NCBI GenBank assembly: GCA_030267565.1
Contig: BRXU01000005.1
Location: 1,473,501 to 1,537,500 of the forward strand
Reading direction: 5' to 3'
Length of the DNA stretch: 64,000 nt
Origin: Pleodorina starrii
Taxonomy: Eukaryota > Chlorophyta > Chlorophyceae > Chlamydomonadales > Volvocaceae
Each line of letters opens with the position of its first letter. The first letter of the stretch is position 1. Under the pieces are notes generated by a model that had not been told where the DNA came from, ran no database searches, and saw nothing but the letters and a program-made list of their open reading frames with translations. Position numbers and translations under genes: made by a program. Positions 1 through 14,000 of this stretch are shown here, piece after piece.

Positions 1-2056
1 CTTTCTTTAAAATGAAAATTTTGTGCGTTCGTTGTGCGCCACGTGCGTTCGTTGTGCGCCACGTGCCTTCGGGCAAAAAGACACAACGTGTTGACCGGAG
101 GAATCCCCGTGACCCCTTAAAGGCTCGCCAGGCCCCTTGCTGTACATTCGGGTTGGTTTTACGGTTTTTGCTGGGTATGGGGGTGGAAAACGCCCTGCTT
201 GGGTTGGTTGTTGGGTGGCACGCTTGGTGGAGTCGTGTTCATATGCCGATATGCGTGTTCCGGCAAATAGCTCCGTCACAGTCCCCGGAAAGTCCATGGT
301 TGTGTTGCTGGTAAATCGTTCTGTCAGATGGTCCAACTTGCCGCTGCGGGCGGCTTCAAATCATACTCCGCGGGCCGCTTGAGATGTAAACCCTGTGGAG
401 ACGTCCCTCTTGTCCGCCCGCCGAGGCGCAGCCAGCTGACCCGTCTTCTTCGCCCACACCGTGTAGTACCGTGAATGCAATGCATGTGCCCGTCACCCGC
501 TGTGTGCTGTGTTTCCGCATCCAAAGACCAGGAGGCCACTGCGTTCACGCTCGGGTCACAGGCTACAGAACCGCCGCCGCCGTCGCGGAACGCAACCGGC
601 CGGCCACCCCATCCCAGTGTTGCCACCTCGTTTCAATACCGGTACCGGTAGGCTCAATACTGAGAACAGCCGCGGACGGGGGGGGTCACAAGCCGCCAGA
701 ACCCTCATGAACAAGTCGTTGGCAACGCGGCAACTGACGTCTCGGCGGCCCTGCTGCTCCTGCCTGCTGGCCCGCCCTGTCAGGACGCCGTGCCGCGCCG
801 TGCCGTGAGCGCTGCTGCTCGTCCGATGCTGCACGATGCAAACCGCACCAACACCGCTGCGCCTTCCGGGCGACCTCCCCCCTGACATAACATCTGCAAT
901 GATAACGCTGTTCTCCCAATTCAAGGGCTCGAGAGCTATGGGCGGAGCCCGCCAGACGACCCAGGCAGACAAGCGCACAAGCCAGCATGACGTTGGCGAC
1001 CCATGGGTCGTAGGGAGGTCCAGGGAGGTCGCGTGTCCTCCTCACCCAACGTTGATTCGGAAACCCTTGCGGTGCCTCCTACCTAATCACCGCCCCCCCA
1101 GTGGGCCGTTTCACACAACCTTTTTCAAAGCTCGCCCGCATCCCATAGCTTGCACTGGCAGACAGCACCGCCCCCTGGATGATTATTGCGGCCAACCCTA
1201 AAACCCTATAACCCTATGAGCCTATTATCTTAGAAGTAGAGCGATGCGGGAACACAAGAGCACCGAGGTACCTGAAACGACCAGCCCCCCACCCCACCCC
1301 CCCAACAAACCCCCATATCATCCTTATCAACCCCCGCAACAAAGCAACCCCCTCCTCACCCCCATACACACTCTGTCTGCAACCGTTGATCACGCTGGAA
1401 TGCTTGCACAGCCAGAGAGACACGTCCCAAAGCAAGACGGCGGGCCCCCATGCATTCACATTCACATTCCGCAGCGCACAAGCCGACAGAAACTACCGGT
1501 AGTAAAAGCCAAACCATACGATACCGCCGCTCCTCTGCCGAGCGCTCGCTGACCGCCTCTCTTCATGTGCGCCTCCTCAAACCTTAAGCACACCGCCAAG
1601 TCCTCGCCTGCTTCCGTCCACCGCCGCATCCGAAGGCCTCAACCTCACAGCCTCCCTTACCCCACAGCAGCCCCCTCCCCGAAGCCCTCTCCCCGGCTGC
1701 CACGCGACCCCAGCTGCCGCCCGCAGCAGGCCGACTGCGTTGCGGGCCGCCTGCGCTGGGCTGCGTTCGCCGTTGCGCACACACATACATGGGGCCCCCT
1801 CCCCCCTTTTTACACCCCCGCTTCCCCACGCAACCATGACCTCCTGTGACGCACGATGTTTCGCTCTTTCGCAGCCATGCAGCGCGGCGGGCCGAATGGG
1901 CCGCCGCTATTCATCATCGTCATCTGCGCTATCTACGAGGCATCGTATCAACGTATGGATGCATGATTTAGTCGAGGCGCTGCCGCAAACGTCCGGGGCC
2001 CCTGGGGCGCCTGAAAGGGCGCGCGAGAACGCGCGCTTGCGGCCGTGGTGGGCCAT
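1..2056. other. Intergenic / golgin 3' flank, no gene recognised
   Basis: No open frame here has recognisable protein features; the frames present look like compositional noise. Two small repeats are visible. A 19-base unit (gtgcgttcgttgtgcgcca) occurs twice in tandem at about 24-62, and a short telomere-like run of CCCTAAAA/CCCTATAA lies at about 1195-1217. The right part, from about 1800 to 2056, is probably the 3' untranslated region of the minus-strand golgin gene. Confidence 0.6.
1810..1814 (-). terminator. Polyadenylation signal TGTAA of the golgin gene
   Basis: The minus strand reads TGTAA about 245 bases downstream of the golgin stop codon. TGTAA is the usual poly(A) motif of Chlamydomonas and Volvox genes, and the spacing is normal for their 3' untranslated regions. 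Cleavage would fall some 10-20 bases further left. Confidence 0.6.
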
Positions 2057-5000
2057 CTACCCCTTGCCCTGCGTGCCTCCTCCTCCTCCTCCTCCTCCTC
2101 CGCCTCCTCCCAGCCACGAGGTCCACGAGGTGAAGGTGCTGATGGCGCTGAGGGAGGCATCCACGGCGGCGGCGGCTGCGGGCAGCGGCACCTCCCCCTG
2201 CGGGTCAGGTTGGGTTCAGGTTGGGTTCAGTGGCACCGCCGGCGCAGGGCCCGGTGGGAGCGCCGGGGCCAGTGACGCAGGGGCAGGGCGGGGCAGAGCG
2301 ACAGGGGGAAGGATAGGGCGATAGGGCGTCGCTGACTGGAAGGCAGGCAGACAGGCAGGCAGACAGGCAGGCAGGGCGCTGCGCGGGTTGGACTTTAGGG
2401 GGAGGGGGATGGCGTTGCGGCGGAACGGAACGGATGGCGGGGCGGGGCGCAGGACGCCTCCTCTCCAACCCGTCGCGCACGGACCGCTTTGCGTCCGGCA
2501 TTGTCGTACCAGGGCGGAATTCGAACGCAGAAGCGAGGTGTCGGACCCACACCGAGCGCGGCGAAGCCGCAAAGCCCAGCGGCCATTCCCACCCCGCCCG
2601 CCTTCCCCACCGTGCCACGCGGCCCCCCCCTCTCTTTCTCTCCCCCTCTCCTCCGGCCCTTCTGATCTCCGCCTGTCCCTACCCTGTTGATGGCCGCCAG
2701 CCCCTCCTTGCAGCGCTTGACCTCCTCCGGGCTGAACGACAGGATGGTGGCGAACACGGGCAGCAGCTTCTCCGCCTCCCCCGTCAGGAACATCTTGATG
2801 ACGGTGTTCTTCAGGTACTCAGCATCGATCACGTTGGCGCCTTTGGGGGAAAAGAGAAGAAGGTAAAAGAAAGAGAAAGAGAAAGAGAAAGAGAAAGAGG
2901 CAGGGGGCCGGGCGGGCGGGGGTTTTAGATAATAGATTACGTTGGCGCCTGTGGAAGAAAAGGAGGAGGCAGGCGGGCACCGGGGAGGCGGAGGATGGGG
3001 TGGAGGGTAACGTTTGCAAATCGCGTGTATTGTAGTGGCGCGCCGGGGCGAAATCCACCCGAACACGAACCCAGCCACCCACCCACCCACCCACCCTTGG
3101 CCTGACGCTGCATGGCGCGCTCCATGTCCCTCACGCTCTCCTTGAGCGCCCGCTCCATCTCCTCCCGCAGCGCCACCTCTTTCTCCAGCTCCGCAACCTC
3201 CCGCTCCAAACCCAACACGTTGCCCCGGAGGGACACGATCTCGCGCTGCGCAGCCGCCAGCGCGGCGGCGGCGGCGTCGCCGCCGCCGCCGCTGCCGCGG
3301 CTATACGCCGAAAGCAGCGACGGCGACGGCAGCAGCGCCGGCCCGTCCAGCTGCGCCGCCGCCGGCGGCGGCGGCGGCGCGACGCCGCCGCTGCCGCCGG
3401 CGTCGCCGGTCGGCGGCAGCAACGCCGCCGTCGAGCCGAGGCCGCGGGAGAGCTGCAGTGACGCCGCCAGCTCCTCCGAGTCGGCGGCGCCGTCGGCGCT
3501 GGCGGCGGCGGCGGCGGCGGCGCTGGACTGAAGAAGGGGCTCCTGGCGGATGATGCTGCCCAGGATGTCGCCGGCGGCGGCGAAGGTGGAGGGGGGCAGT
3601 CCATCGACGCTGCTGCGGGCGCGGAGGAGGAACGTCGAATCGCCGCCGGGGCCGGGGCCGGCGCTGCGCGGCGGCGCCGCAAGTGTCACGGCGGGGGGCC
3701 CCGTCACCGGCGGCGGGTTGTAGGCCTCCAGCGCGGCCGCCTGCGGGACGAGAGGGCGGGTACGACAGCGGCGGAGGGGCGGGTCGCTTTACTTCTGGCT
3801 GGTGTCCAATTCGTAATACAAACAAGGGACGGGAGGGACGGGAGGGCAGCTCCCATCGCAGCTCGCTCAGAGCCCAGGGCCCGGGCGCTCCCGCCATCCT
3901 TCCAGCGCCCCGGGTGCGGCAGTACCCTCCTCACTTCCCTGGCGCCCTGCCCCCTCACGCAGAGCCACGCAGCGGGTGCAGCCTAGGGAGGACAGACCCC
4001 GACCCCTGGGCATTTTTGCCCTCCCTTTCTTCCCCGCCCACCCCGGCGACAGGGCAAGACAGGGCAGGGGGTAACTCGGCATGGCATGACATGACACGAC
4101 GTGATATGACACGACATGACATAACACCAACATGACACCGACATGACACGACAGAGGAGGGGAGGAGAGGGGAGGCAATGTTCTCACGTGCAGTCGGTCC
4201 TCATCGTCCAGCAGCGCCGCCCTCCGAGCCCGCGCCTCCAGCTGCTGGGCCGCCGCATCCGCCTGCGCACGAGCCTCCGCGGCGGCGGCCTGCGCCTCGG
4301 CGGCAGAGGCCTCCGCGGCCGCCAGCGCGTGGCGAGCCGCCACGACGTCCTCCTGGGGAGGGACAGCGATGGGCAGGGCAGTTGCGCAATTGTTCGTTGG
4401 CGGCATTGGTGGTTGACGGTTATATTCGTTGAGTTTGGGTCGTGGCTGCGGGTCATGCCAGGTCGCGGGGCGCCGGGCCGACGGGTCGATGGGGGCGGGG
4501 ACGTCATACAGCCCTCCGCCCGAGAGCACACACGCACCAGGCGGGCGCACGCGAACTGCCGGAACGCCTCACGCCCTCATCTCCCCGGGCCGCCACCCGC
4601 GTTTCATCCCCCCGGGCCGCCTCCCACCCCCACCCTCACCCCCACCCCCACCCCTACAACGTCCGCAGGGGTTCTTGTTTCTTTCTTGCAAAATCACTCT
4701 TCAAACCCCCACCCTTCAACCTCACCCTCACCTGCAGCACCGCGTTCCTTCGCACCAGCTGCAGCACCTCCGCGTCCTTGGCCTCCATCAGCACCTCGCT
4801 CGAGCCCTTGAAGCTCCGCAGCTCCTCCCGGACAGCGGCCAGATCCTCCTGGGGGTACCGGTAAGAGGGAGGAGGGAGGCAGCGCAGCGAGCGGGGGCAG
4901 GACATGACAGTCCAAATAGGCTGACAAGAGCTTACGAGCTGCCAGTCGTTGTGTAAAGACGTCAGGAGATGAGAGGGCGAGGGAGAGAGGGCGAGGGAGA

Positions 5001-8000
5001 GAGAGGGAGAGGGGAAGAGGGAGAGAAAGGTGACAGACGACAGTTCGCTCCAGGGGGACAGTTCCAGAGGCCGCCAGCCGCCAGTCCTCCAGCCAGCAAG
5101 CAAGGCAGGCGGCAACGCAGCTCCACGGGCGGCCCGCCAGCTCCGAAACCAGAGCCCAACTCACCCCCACCCAACCCCGCACCCACCCCCACCCCAAGCA
5201 CCGAGCTCGCCCAACCCACCATCACCGCATTGGCCCGCACCCCACCCGACTCAACCCGACTCCTCCCGAGCCCCCCAACCCACCCACCATCAGCGCGGCT
5301 GCCTTCGCGTCCGCCGCCTCCAGCTGCTCCGCCGCCCTCCTCCCCGCCTCGCCCTCGGCGCTGTGGTGCGCCAGCCGCGCCTCCAGAGCCTCCACCCGCC
5401 TGCCGTACTCTTCCGCTGACGCCTGCGCGCGCTGCATGAGGCCCTGGTAGTAGTCGGCGGAGGACTGGGATTGCTCCAACTGCGAACCGAGGGCAGCCGG
5501 GACGAGGGGGAGGGGGAGCGGAGAGCCGGGGCGCGGAGAGGGTGAGGGCCGGGACGAGGGGGTGGGGGAGCGGAGAGAGCGGCAGCAGAGATGGCGGGGT
5601 TGATGAAGAAGAGGACGCAGCAGTGGAACACAAACAGACAAGACACACACGCGCGCGCGCAGACGCACGAACACACCTGCAGCCGCAGCCGTTCAATCTC
5701 CTCCGCAGCCTCCGCCGCCGCCCTCTCCAGCGCCTCCTGCCCCTCCCGCTCCACCGCCTCCGCCGCCTCCAGCGCAGCCGCCAACTGCTGACGCAGCGCC
5801 GCCAGCTCCTCGCTCTCCGCGGCGGCGGCGGCGGAGGTCGCGGCCTCGCGAGCCTTCGCGATCTCCGCGTCCTTGCTCTTGAGCAGCGCCTACGGGGCAG
5901 GACAGGGCAGGACAGGGCGGGGAGGAGAAGAGCAAGAGAGTGAGCAGGGCAGGCAGGGCAAGGCAGCGGACCCGGCACACACACACACACGCACACACAC
6001 AAAGAGCACACCGAGTCGGTCCTGATGAGAGCTCCTTTTCTCGCCCGCAGGTGGGTCGCATTCACCGTCGCGTTTACTCTCACAGCACGCACACAGCGTT
6101 GTGGGCTGTGTGAGAGCATATGCTGTGGAGGCCATCAGGGGCAGCCAACACGCAGCGGCCCGGCCCTATCGACAACAGCAACCTAGCAACTACAACAGTA
6201 GAGCCGCACTTCCGCATGCGTCTTTGCGCTCAGTACTGTATCGCCGGTGGGTTGGGCCTTTGTCCCATGCTCCACTCCCCGAAGGACCCTACCTATGCTT
6301 TTGTTCTGTGGCCCCCCTCACGGGAAAAAACAACACACATACACGCACATACACACACAGACAGCGGCACCGCACCTGCGCCCTGTTGCGGTAGTCCCTC
6401 AGCTCCGTGTCGATCGCCTCCTTGTCCCGCCGCACCGCCTCCAGCTGCTGCTGCACCAGACCCAACTCAACACGCACACCCGCGGTATCGGCCTGTGTGT
6501 GTGCGGGCAATGGCGCGGACGGAGCAATAGCGGGTCGCAAATGGGGGGGAGGAGGCAGGAACGGGAATCATGGAACGGGAAAGCGCGACAAGGCATGCGA
6601 GGCGATGATCAGCCGAAGACTGGAGTCCGAAGGGATCTAGGGTTCGAGAGCGAAACGCAGCGGAACCGGGACAGGGTGGCAGAGGGTTAGCGGGGACGGG
6701 TGGGGCACGGGCGAGGGATGGGCCGAACGAAGCGGCTGATGCAACCGTGGCTGCGACCAGCGCGGCACAGAAGCCAGGCGGGCCAGGACCCCGGACAGGC
6801 GGCCGGGCGGGCGTGTGTTGCCGTACTCGCCTGCGCCTTGCCGCGCGCCTCCGCCAGCGCCACCTCCGCCGCGTGCTGCGCCTTCTGCGCCTTGGCGCAC
6901 CGCTTGCGGGCGTCCTCCACAGCCTTGGCCACCCTGCATGCCGGGCACAGGCGCGCGGGGGGCTGGGTGCGTCAAAAGTGGGGCTGGGTACAGAAAACTG
7001 ACTGACGGGTAACGGGTGTGCGTGTGGGAGGCGGGTGGGAGGGGGCTGTGACTGCCAATGCGGTACTTGCACTGGTATTGGTATTGGTACTGGTAGCTCC
7101 TCCTAATGGTGAAATGCGGTAACTGTATCACATCCGAGCAGCCACCCGAGTACCGTATGGATGTAGGTATGCGCGTATGATAATTAACCACGTGTATATG
7201 GCCGCGCACGTGAGGTAGGGTAGCTCCTCCGAGTGTGTCCGCCCACACCGCGTAGGTATGTGGCCGCGCGTATGACTCCCCAACTCACTTGCCCCGCTCC
7301 GCCTCCAGCTCCCTACGCAGCGCCGCCACGTCAGCCCGCAGCACATCCGCCTCCGCCCGCGCCGCCGCCACCTCCGCGCTCGTGCCGCTCGCCGCCGCCG
7401 TCGCCGCGCGCCGCGCCTCCGCCGTCTCCGCCGCCGCGGCGGCCGCCTCCTTCTCCGCGCGCCCCAGCGCCACCGTCAGCGACTCCATCTCCACCTCGCG
7501 GTCTCGGAGCTTGGCCTGCGCCTTGGACAGCGCCGCCTCGTACTCGTGCTGTACGGCAGTACGGTGGCGCGACGCCGGTGTACAACGTCACGCGAGGCTA
7601 GGTCGAGTTGGAGCGGTGGGCGTCAAGTTGCGAAGTTTGGTAACTGGCACCACCACCACCACCATCAATCCGCGAGCCGCGGGACCCGAGGGCCAGAGGA
7701 GGCTGGGGGGCATGTTTTCGGACAAGGCTGGCAAGGCCGGCGACTGTGTGAATTCAAGAACATACGGGTGGATGCGCATGTTCATGTGTGTTACGCTGTC
7801 GACCGTTGCGCGGCTGTGCACGCCCCGGGCCCGGCCTGCCGCTGTCTGCGGCCCTCTCTGCCGCCGCTTCTCTGCCCCGCTCCCCGGTCGTGGGACTCCG
7901 GATGACGGAGCGGTGACTACAGCGGCAACCGTAGCAGCGGCAGAAGTGGCAGCAGCAGCAGCAGCAGCAGCCTGTCGCGGCAGGCAAGGACAGGCGCGCT

Positions 8001-11000
8001 GTCCGCCCTGCGATGGGGCACCGGCCACCACCGCCACACACACCTGCAGGCGCTTGATTTCCTGCTCCATGCGCGCGGTGGCCGCGCCGGCGGCCCCCTC
8101 ACGCTGCGCCGCGAGGGACTTGTACTCCTTTCGGAGGAGAGGGAGGCGGAGAGGGAGGGAAGGGGGTAGAGCGGGGAGGGAAGGGGGTAGAGGGAGGGAG
8201 GGATGTTGATGAAGAGGGATGGAGAGAGAGAGGAGGTCAGGGGGTTGAGGGCGAATCGCGCCCTTGGTACTGCTCGGCAGCAACCAATCTGCAATTATGA
8301 CAGACCGGATGCGAGGGAGGTAGGGGGAGGGAGTCCGCTCTTAGCGGCCCCTAGAGGCCCTTAGAGCCAAATCGTGCCACGCCGCGCCGCCAGCCGGGCC
8401 CCGTGCGGTGGCTGCCCCCTTGTGTTGGGATGGGCTTTTTTCCGCGTTCATCGGGTCGGGTCGGATCGGGTCGAGTCAGGTCGGGTTGGGTCGGGTTTCT
8501 TTCCTGCGTGCCTGTGTGCCTGCCCAGTCGACCGACCGACCTGCAGCAACTGGTCTCGCTGCGCCAGATCCGCATTTGCCGCCGCCACCTGCCGCGTCAG
8601 CTCCGCCACACTGGCACTCAGCTCCGAAACCCGCATCGTCAGCGCGCCGCGCTCCTCCGCCGCGGCGTCCGCCGCCGCCGCCGCGGCGGCGGCGGCCGCC
8701 GTCAGCTCGGCGCGCGCCGCCGCGGCGTCCTCCTCCGCCGCTGCCGCCTTCGCCTCCGCCTCCTTGGCTGCCGCCGCCGCCTCGGACTGGCGCTTCTTGG
8801 CCAAAGCCACCAGCTTGCGCTTGGTCTCCTGCGCAGCAGCAGCAGCACCACCACCAACCGGATTGAAAATTCGAGCCCAACCCCAGCACCAGCACCAGCA
8901 CCATCCAAAATTCTTACCTCTCAGTCAATACCCAAAGGACCGAAACCTCCTTTCCTTAAACCCAAAACCCAGCCCGCACTGACCTGCAGCTCCTTCGACA
9001 GCCTATCGTTCTCTGACACCACGTCCTCCAGCCGGTTAGCCAGATCAGCGTGCGTCGCCGCGGCAGCGGCCGCTGCCTCCGCGCCCGCCGCGGCCCCTCG
9101 CTGCCGCTCCGCGGCCTCGGCGCTTGCGGCCGCCTCTGCCGCCTCCGCCGCCGCGGCAGCGGCCTCCAGCTCCGAAACCCGCGCCTGCGCCGCCGCCAGC
9201 GCCTCCGCCGATGCCGTCAGCTTCGACTCGAACTCCTGCGCTCTCGTCAGCGCCTCCCGCGCCTCCGCTTCCAGGGCCCCTTGCGCGGCCTCCAGCTCCG
9301 AAACCCGCCCCCGCAACTGCTCCGCCGCCGCCTCCGCCGCGTCGCGCGCACTGCGCTGCTCTTCCACCGCAGCGGCCAGCTCGCCGGCGCGGCCCTCCGC
9401 CGCTGCCGTCGCTACCGCCAGCTCCGCCTCCAGCTCCGAAACCCGGGCCTTCAGCGCCGCCGCCGCCGCCTCCTCCTCCCGCGCCTTGCCGTCCGCCGCC
9501 GCCGCCGCCAGTCGCTCATCCTGTTGCTTCTGAAGCTCCTCCAACTGCTGCCGGTGCTGCTCCGCCAGCCGCTGCGCCGCCGCGTCCCGTTCGTCCAGGG
9601 ACGCCCGCAGTTGCCGTACTTCCGTCTCCAGCTGTGAGACGCAGGCCGCCGCGGCGGCAGCTGCCGCCGCCGCGTCGCCTCCCGCCGCCGCGGCAGCGGC
9701 GGCGGCGGCCGCCGCCTGCTGCTCCGCCGCCAGCTGCTGCCGCAGCCCTTCAAGCTGCTGCGTCAGCTCCTCCCGAGCCGACGCCGCGTCGCGCTCCGCC
9801 GCCTCCCGAGCTTGTACGGCAGCGGCGTGCTCGTCCCTAACGGAAAGCAGGTCCCGCTGCAGGGCCTCCAGCCGGTTGGAAGCGTCGTTCAGCTGTGGGC
9901 AGTATTGGGGGCAATATTGGGGGCAATATTGGGGGCAGTATTGGGGGCAGTGTTGGAGGCAGTATTGGGGGCAGTGTTGGGGGCAGGCCAATGGTGCAAG
10001 CGCGCATCACCACACCGATATCACCCCCCACCCAATCATACACACGCCAGCAAAAGTGACAGCCCCAGAGCGCCACCTTCCCACCAGACACCTCCAAACC
10101 CCCAATCTCGCAGCCGCCACGACGCCCGCTCACCTCCGCTCTCTCCCCGGTCTCCTCTCCACCCGCCCGCCCACTCACTCACCTGCTCCGTCAGCGCCAC
10201 CACCTCGCCCGACTTGCGCTGCAGCTCCTCCCGAGCTCCCGCCAGCTCCCCACGGAGCCGCTCCGCCTCCGCCTCAGCAGCCCGGGCCTCCCGGGCCTCC
10301 ACCTCCCGGGCCTCCGCAGCCACAGCCCCCTCCGCAGCTGGCGACGAGGGCAGCGGCTCGGGCGCCTCCGCCGCTGCCCTCGTCGCCTCCGCCTCCGCCG
10401 CCGCCCGAGCCCGCAGCGCTAGCTCGGCAATCGCGTCTTCGCGCGCCTGCGTTTCTCAGCGGTCAGCGGTGGGGGACCGGAGAGCCCCAATGGCGGTTAC
10501 AGAGGGCGACAACATGCACACGGACTCATCAGTGGCGGCGGGAAACAGGGTCGCGACGGAATGGCCCGCTGGAAACATCAGCCGCTGGAGGAGACGGCAG
10601 CGGTGGCAGCAGCAGCAGCAGCAGCAACAACCGCACCCGCAGCCTTGGCGCCAGTCTTGGCAGCAGCAGCAGCAGCAGCAGCGTCAAAGCCCTCCCTCCC
10701 TACCTCGTGTCCCCCCTGGGGAGCAGTCCCGTCCCCGGCCCGCCCCCCCCTTCTCACCTGCGCCACCCCCGCGGCCCGCTGTCGTGCCGCCTCCACCTCC
10801 TCCACCGCCGCCACCAGCGACTCCACGTGCGCGCCCAGGTGTTCCCGCTCGCGCAGCAGCTCGCCAATCTGCGGAGGGCGAGCCAGTCCTCAGAACCACA
10901 CGGCGCAAACTCCGGCACACGGCGCATTTCGGCGCCCGGCCCCGGGCGAGTTTTCATATCCCTAGCCCCTCATCCCTCCCGGCCAGTGGCCATCATCTCA

Positions 11001-14000
11001 CAGATACGCAGTACAGGTTTTGGGCAGGCGGGCGGGTTTGGGGCAACAGACAGTGCGCGAACGGGACAGAGGCCTGATGGGGGAGCCGGAGAGGTCCGCA
11101 GGGCCCGCGTGTCCGAGGAGGAGGTGCAACGCGTGCGCGGCCCGAGCACAGCCGAGCAGCGGGGAGCAGTCCATCCACGAAAACCCACATCCAGCCGCGT
11201 AACTTGGGCAGGCAGCTTCCTCCATGCAGCCCCATCCAACAGGCCGATGCTTCCTCGACTCGCCTCATCCCGGCAGCCTCCTCCGGCCTGGGCGACACGT
11301 CGCAGCTTACGGAAGTCTGCCCCGAAACCTGAACCGCTACTGACGAACCGTCACTGGAAAAAGACGAGGCGACCCCGCTCCACTCGGCCGCTGCGCGGCC
11401 CACCCCCCCGCCCCCGCCCCCCTAGACCGCCGCACCGCCCCGGCCCCACCTGCGCGCCCTCTCCCCCCGCCTCCGCCTCCGCCGCCTCCTGGTCCTCCAG
11501 CCTCGCCTGCATCTCCTCCAACCGCGCATCCGCGTCCCGAAGCACCACCTGTACACCCACATGTCACCAGCACCTGTCAGCACGTCGGCACCATCCGCCG
11601 TGCCTTGTGCCTCGCGGCCCCGCCCACAACCTTTCCTAAGCCTTTTCAATCCGTGAAGACGGTCCCTAATCCCTTGGCTCTACCAGGGGCTTTCGCCTCC
11701 AACGCCTCCGACGTTGCGATCAAACACACGCTCTCTCCCACAGTTGCCCTCAAAAGCACACACGGGCTCATGTACACGTACACACACACATGCACACACG
11801 CACGCATGCATGCACGCCCTCATCTGCACGACCCGCTCTCACGCGCTCATGCACGCACGCACCCACGCGCGCTCATGCACCCACTCACCTGCATCACCCC
11901 GATCTCTCGCTCCTTGTCCGACAGCGCCGCCATTCGGGTCGTGATCTCCCCGGCAGCCTGGTCCTGCAGAGTCAGCAGCTCCTCGCGCTCCGAAACCAGG
12001 CGCTGTCCAGAGTCCAGGGAAGGCAGGCCCGGCGGCCGGGGGAACAGAGGGCCCGTGGAAACAGCGGCGTTGGGAGATGATTACTTGGCTCGACAGCGCG
12101 GCCGGCCGGGGGCCGGGTTCCGGAGCCCAAATCGGAAGCGCTGCGGCATGCTCCCCGAGTGCGCGGGCAGGGGGGGACCAAGGCAGGGGGGAAGGGGCAA
12201 TACGGTGTCCTCACCTCGCTAGCGTCTTCGAGCCCCTAACAGCTCACCTGGTTCTGCTTCTCGAGCTCCTCCACCCGCGCCGCGCTCTCCTTCAACTGCT
12301 CCTCCAACTGCAGCAACCGCTCCTGCGCCGCCGCTGTCGTCGTCGCCGGCGCCGCAGCGGCCGCATCCTCCTCCGCGTCGCCGTGCTTCCCCACCTCGCC
12401 GCCGCTGTCCGCCGGTGCCGGCGCCGTTCCCTCCAGCTGCTGCCTAGCGGCCGCCAGCTGCTGCTGCGTCGTCGTCAGCTGCTGCTGCACCGCCGTCAGC
12501 CTCGCCTCCAGCGCCGAGCAGCTCTGTTTCTGTTTGTTCATCGCCGCGACCGCCTTGTCCTCATGCTCCGCAAGCTTGCGCGCCGACGCAATCAGCTCGC
12601 CCTCAAGGTCCTCGATGCGAGCCTGCGCCTCGCGCAGCGCCGCCTCGGCGCCGGCGGCGCCGCCGGCGCTGCGCGCCGCCGCCGGCGACGCCGGCGGCGG
12701 CGGCGGAGCCGCCGCCGCCGCCGCCACCGCGGCCCTGGCCTCCGCCAGATCACGCTCCAGCGACTCGACGCGCGCCGACTCGGCCGCCCGCGCCTCCGCC
12801 ACCGCCGCCAGCTCTGCCTCCAGGCTCGCTGCACGCGCCTGCGCGGCGGCGAGCTCGCCCGCCGCGGCGGCGCTGCCGCTAGTAGCCGCCTCCGCCGCGG
12901 CCTTGGCGGCCGTGAGCTCGACTTCCAGCTCCTCAATGCGGCTCCGCGCCACCGCCGCCGCCGCCGCCTCGGCCGCAGCCGCCGCGGCCGAGGCGGCCGT
13001 CAGCTCCGCCTCCAATTCAGCGGCCCGCGCCTGCGCGGCCGACAGCTCGGCGGCGGCGCCGCCTCTGACAGCCTCCGCCGCAGCTTTAGCGGCTGCAAGC
13101 TCCGACTCCAGACCCGCGGCACGCGCCTGCGCCGCTGCCAACTCTGCCGCAGCGTCGCCGCCGGCGGCCTCCGCCGCTGCCTTCGCCGCGGCGAGCTCAG
13201 TTTCCAGGCTGGCAGCGCGTGTATGTACGGCAGACAGCTCCGCTGCTGCTGCGGCCGCCGCCTCCGTCGCCTTGCCCTCCGCCTCCGTGAGCTTGTCCTC
13301 CAGCTCGGCGATCTGCTCCCGGGTCTCGCCTGCGTCGCCGGACGAGGAGGGGCAGATCAAGCCACGTTCCCCTTCTGCCTTCTGCTCGTCCCTTTCGTGC
13401 TCTTCTGCATGTCCCTTGTACTACAAGTTCTGCCCTGCTCGTCCCTTTCATGTTCCGCTCCTCTGGTGTCCTCCGTCGCGCCCTGGGCTTTTCTCCTCTC
13501 TTGATCCCAGCCCTCAACCCAACCCCAAGCCCCCAACCCAGTCAGCTCACCCAGCCTCGAGAAGGCCCCCTCGCGTTCCTCGCTCAGGTCCTTGAGCGCC
13601 GCCTTGAGTGAGGCCAGCTGCTGCTGGTAGGCGCCTTCGCGCTCACTCCAGTCGCGAACCGACTGCTTGGAGGCCTCCAGGGCAGCTCGCATAGAGTCCA
13701 TCTCCTGAGGGATGCTCAGACAGGGGAGTAGTAGAGGAGGGACGTAAGCGACGGGCAGGCAGGGAGAGGGGCGGTAACAACAATGAGACCCGGGGCGGGG
13801 AGGGGCAGGCAGGGAAGGGGCGCAAGAGGCGGCGTGGGTTGAGCTGGGTGGTTTGGTTGGGAGTGGGAGTGGGATGGGAGGAGGAGGCGCTGGAACGGGG
13901 CCGAGCCGGGCTGGCTGGGATTCAAGAGGGCCGGGCTGGCTCTCGGGCGGTGTGGAGGGACGAGGGTGCGGAGGGAGTAGGGAGGCGGGGGGAGGGAGAG

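Noticed and set aside
9812..11639. Long plus-strand open frames (over 400 and over 500 codons) opposite the golgin exons
   Set aside because: They are antisense shadows of GC-rich, Ala/Glu-coding exons. They have no splice-independent features, and the minus-strand model is closed in frame with a GRIP domain.
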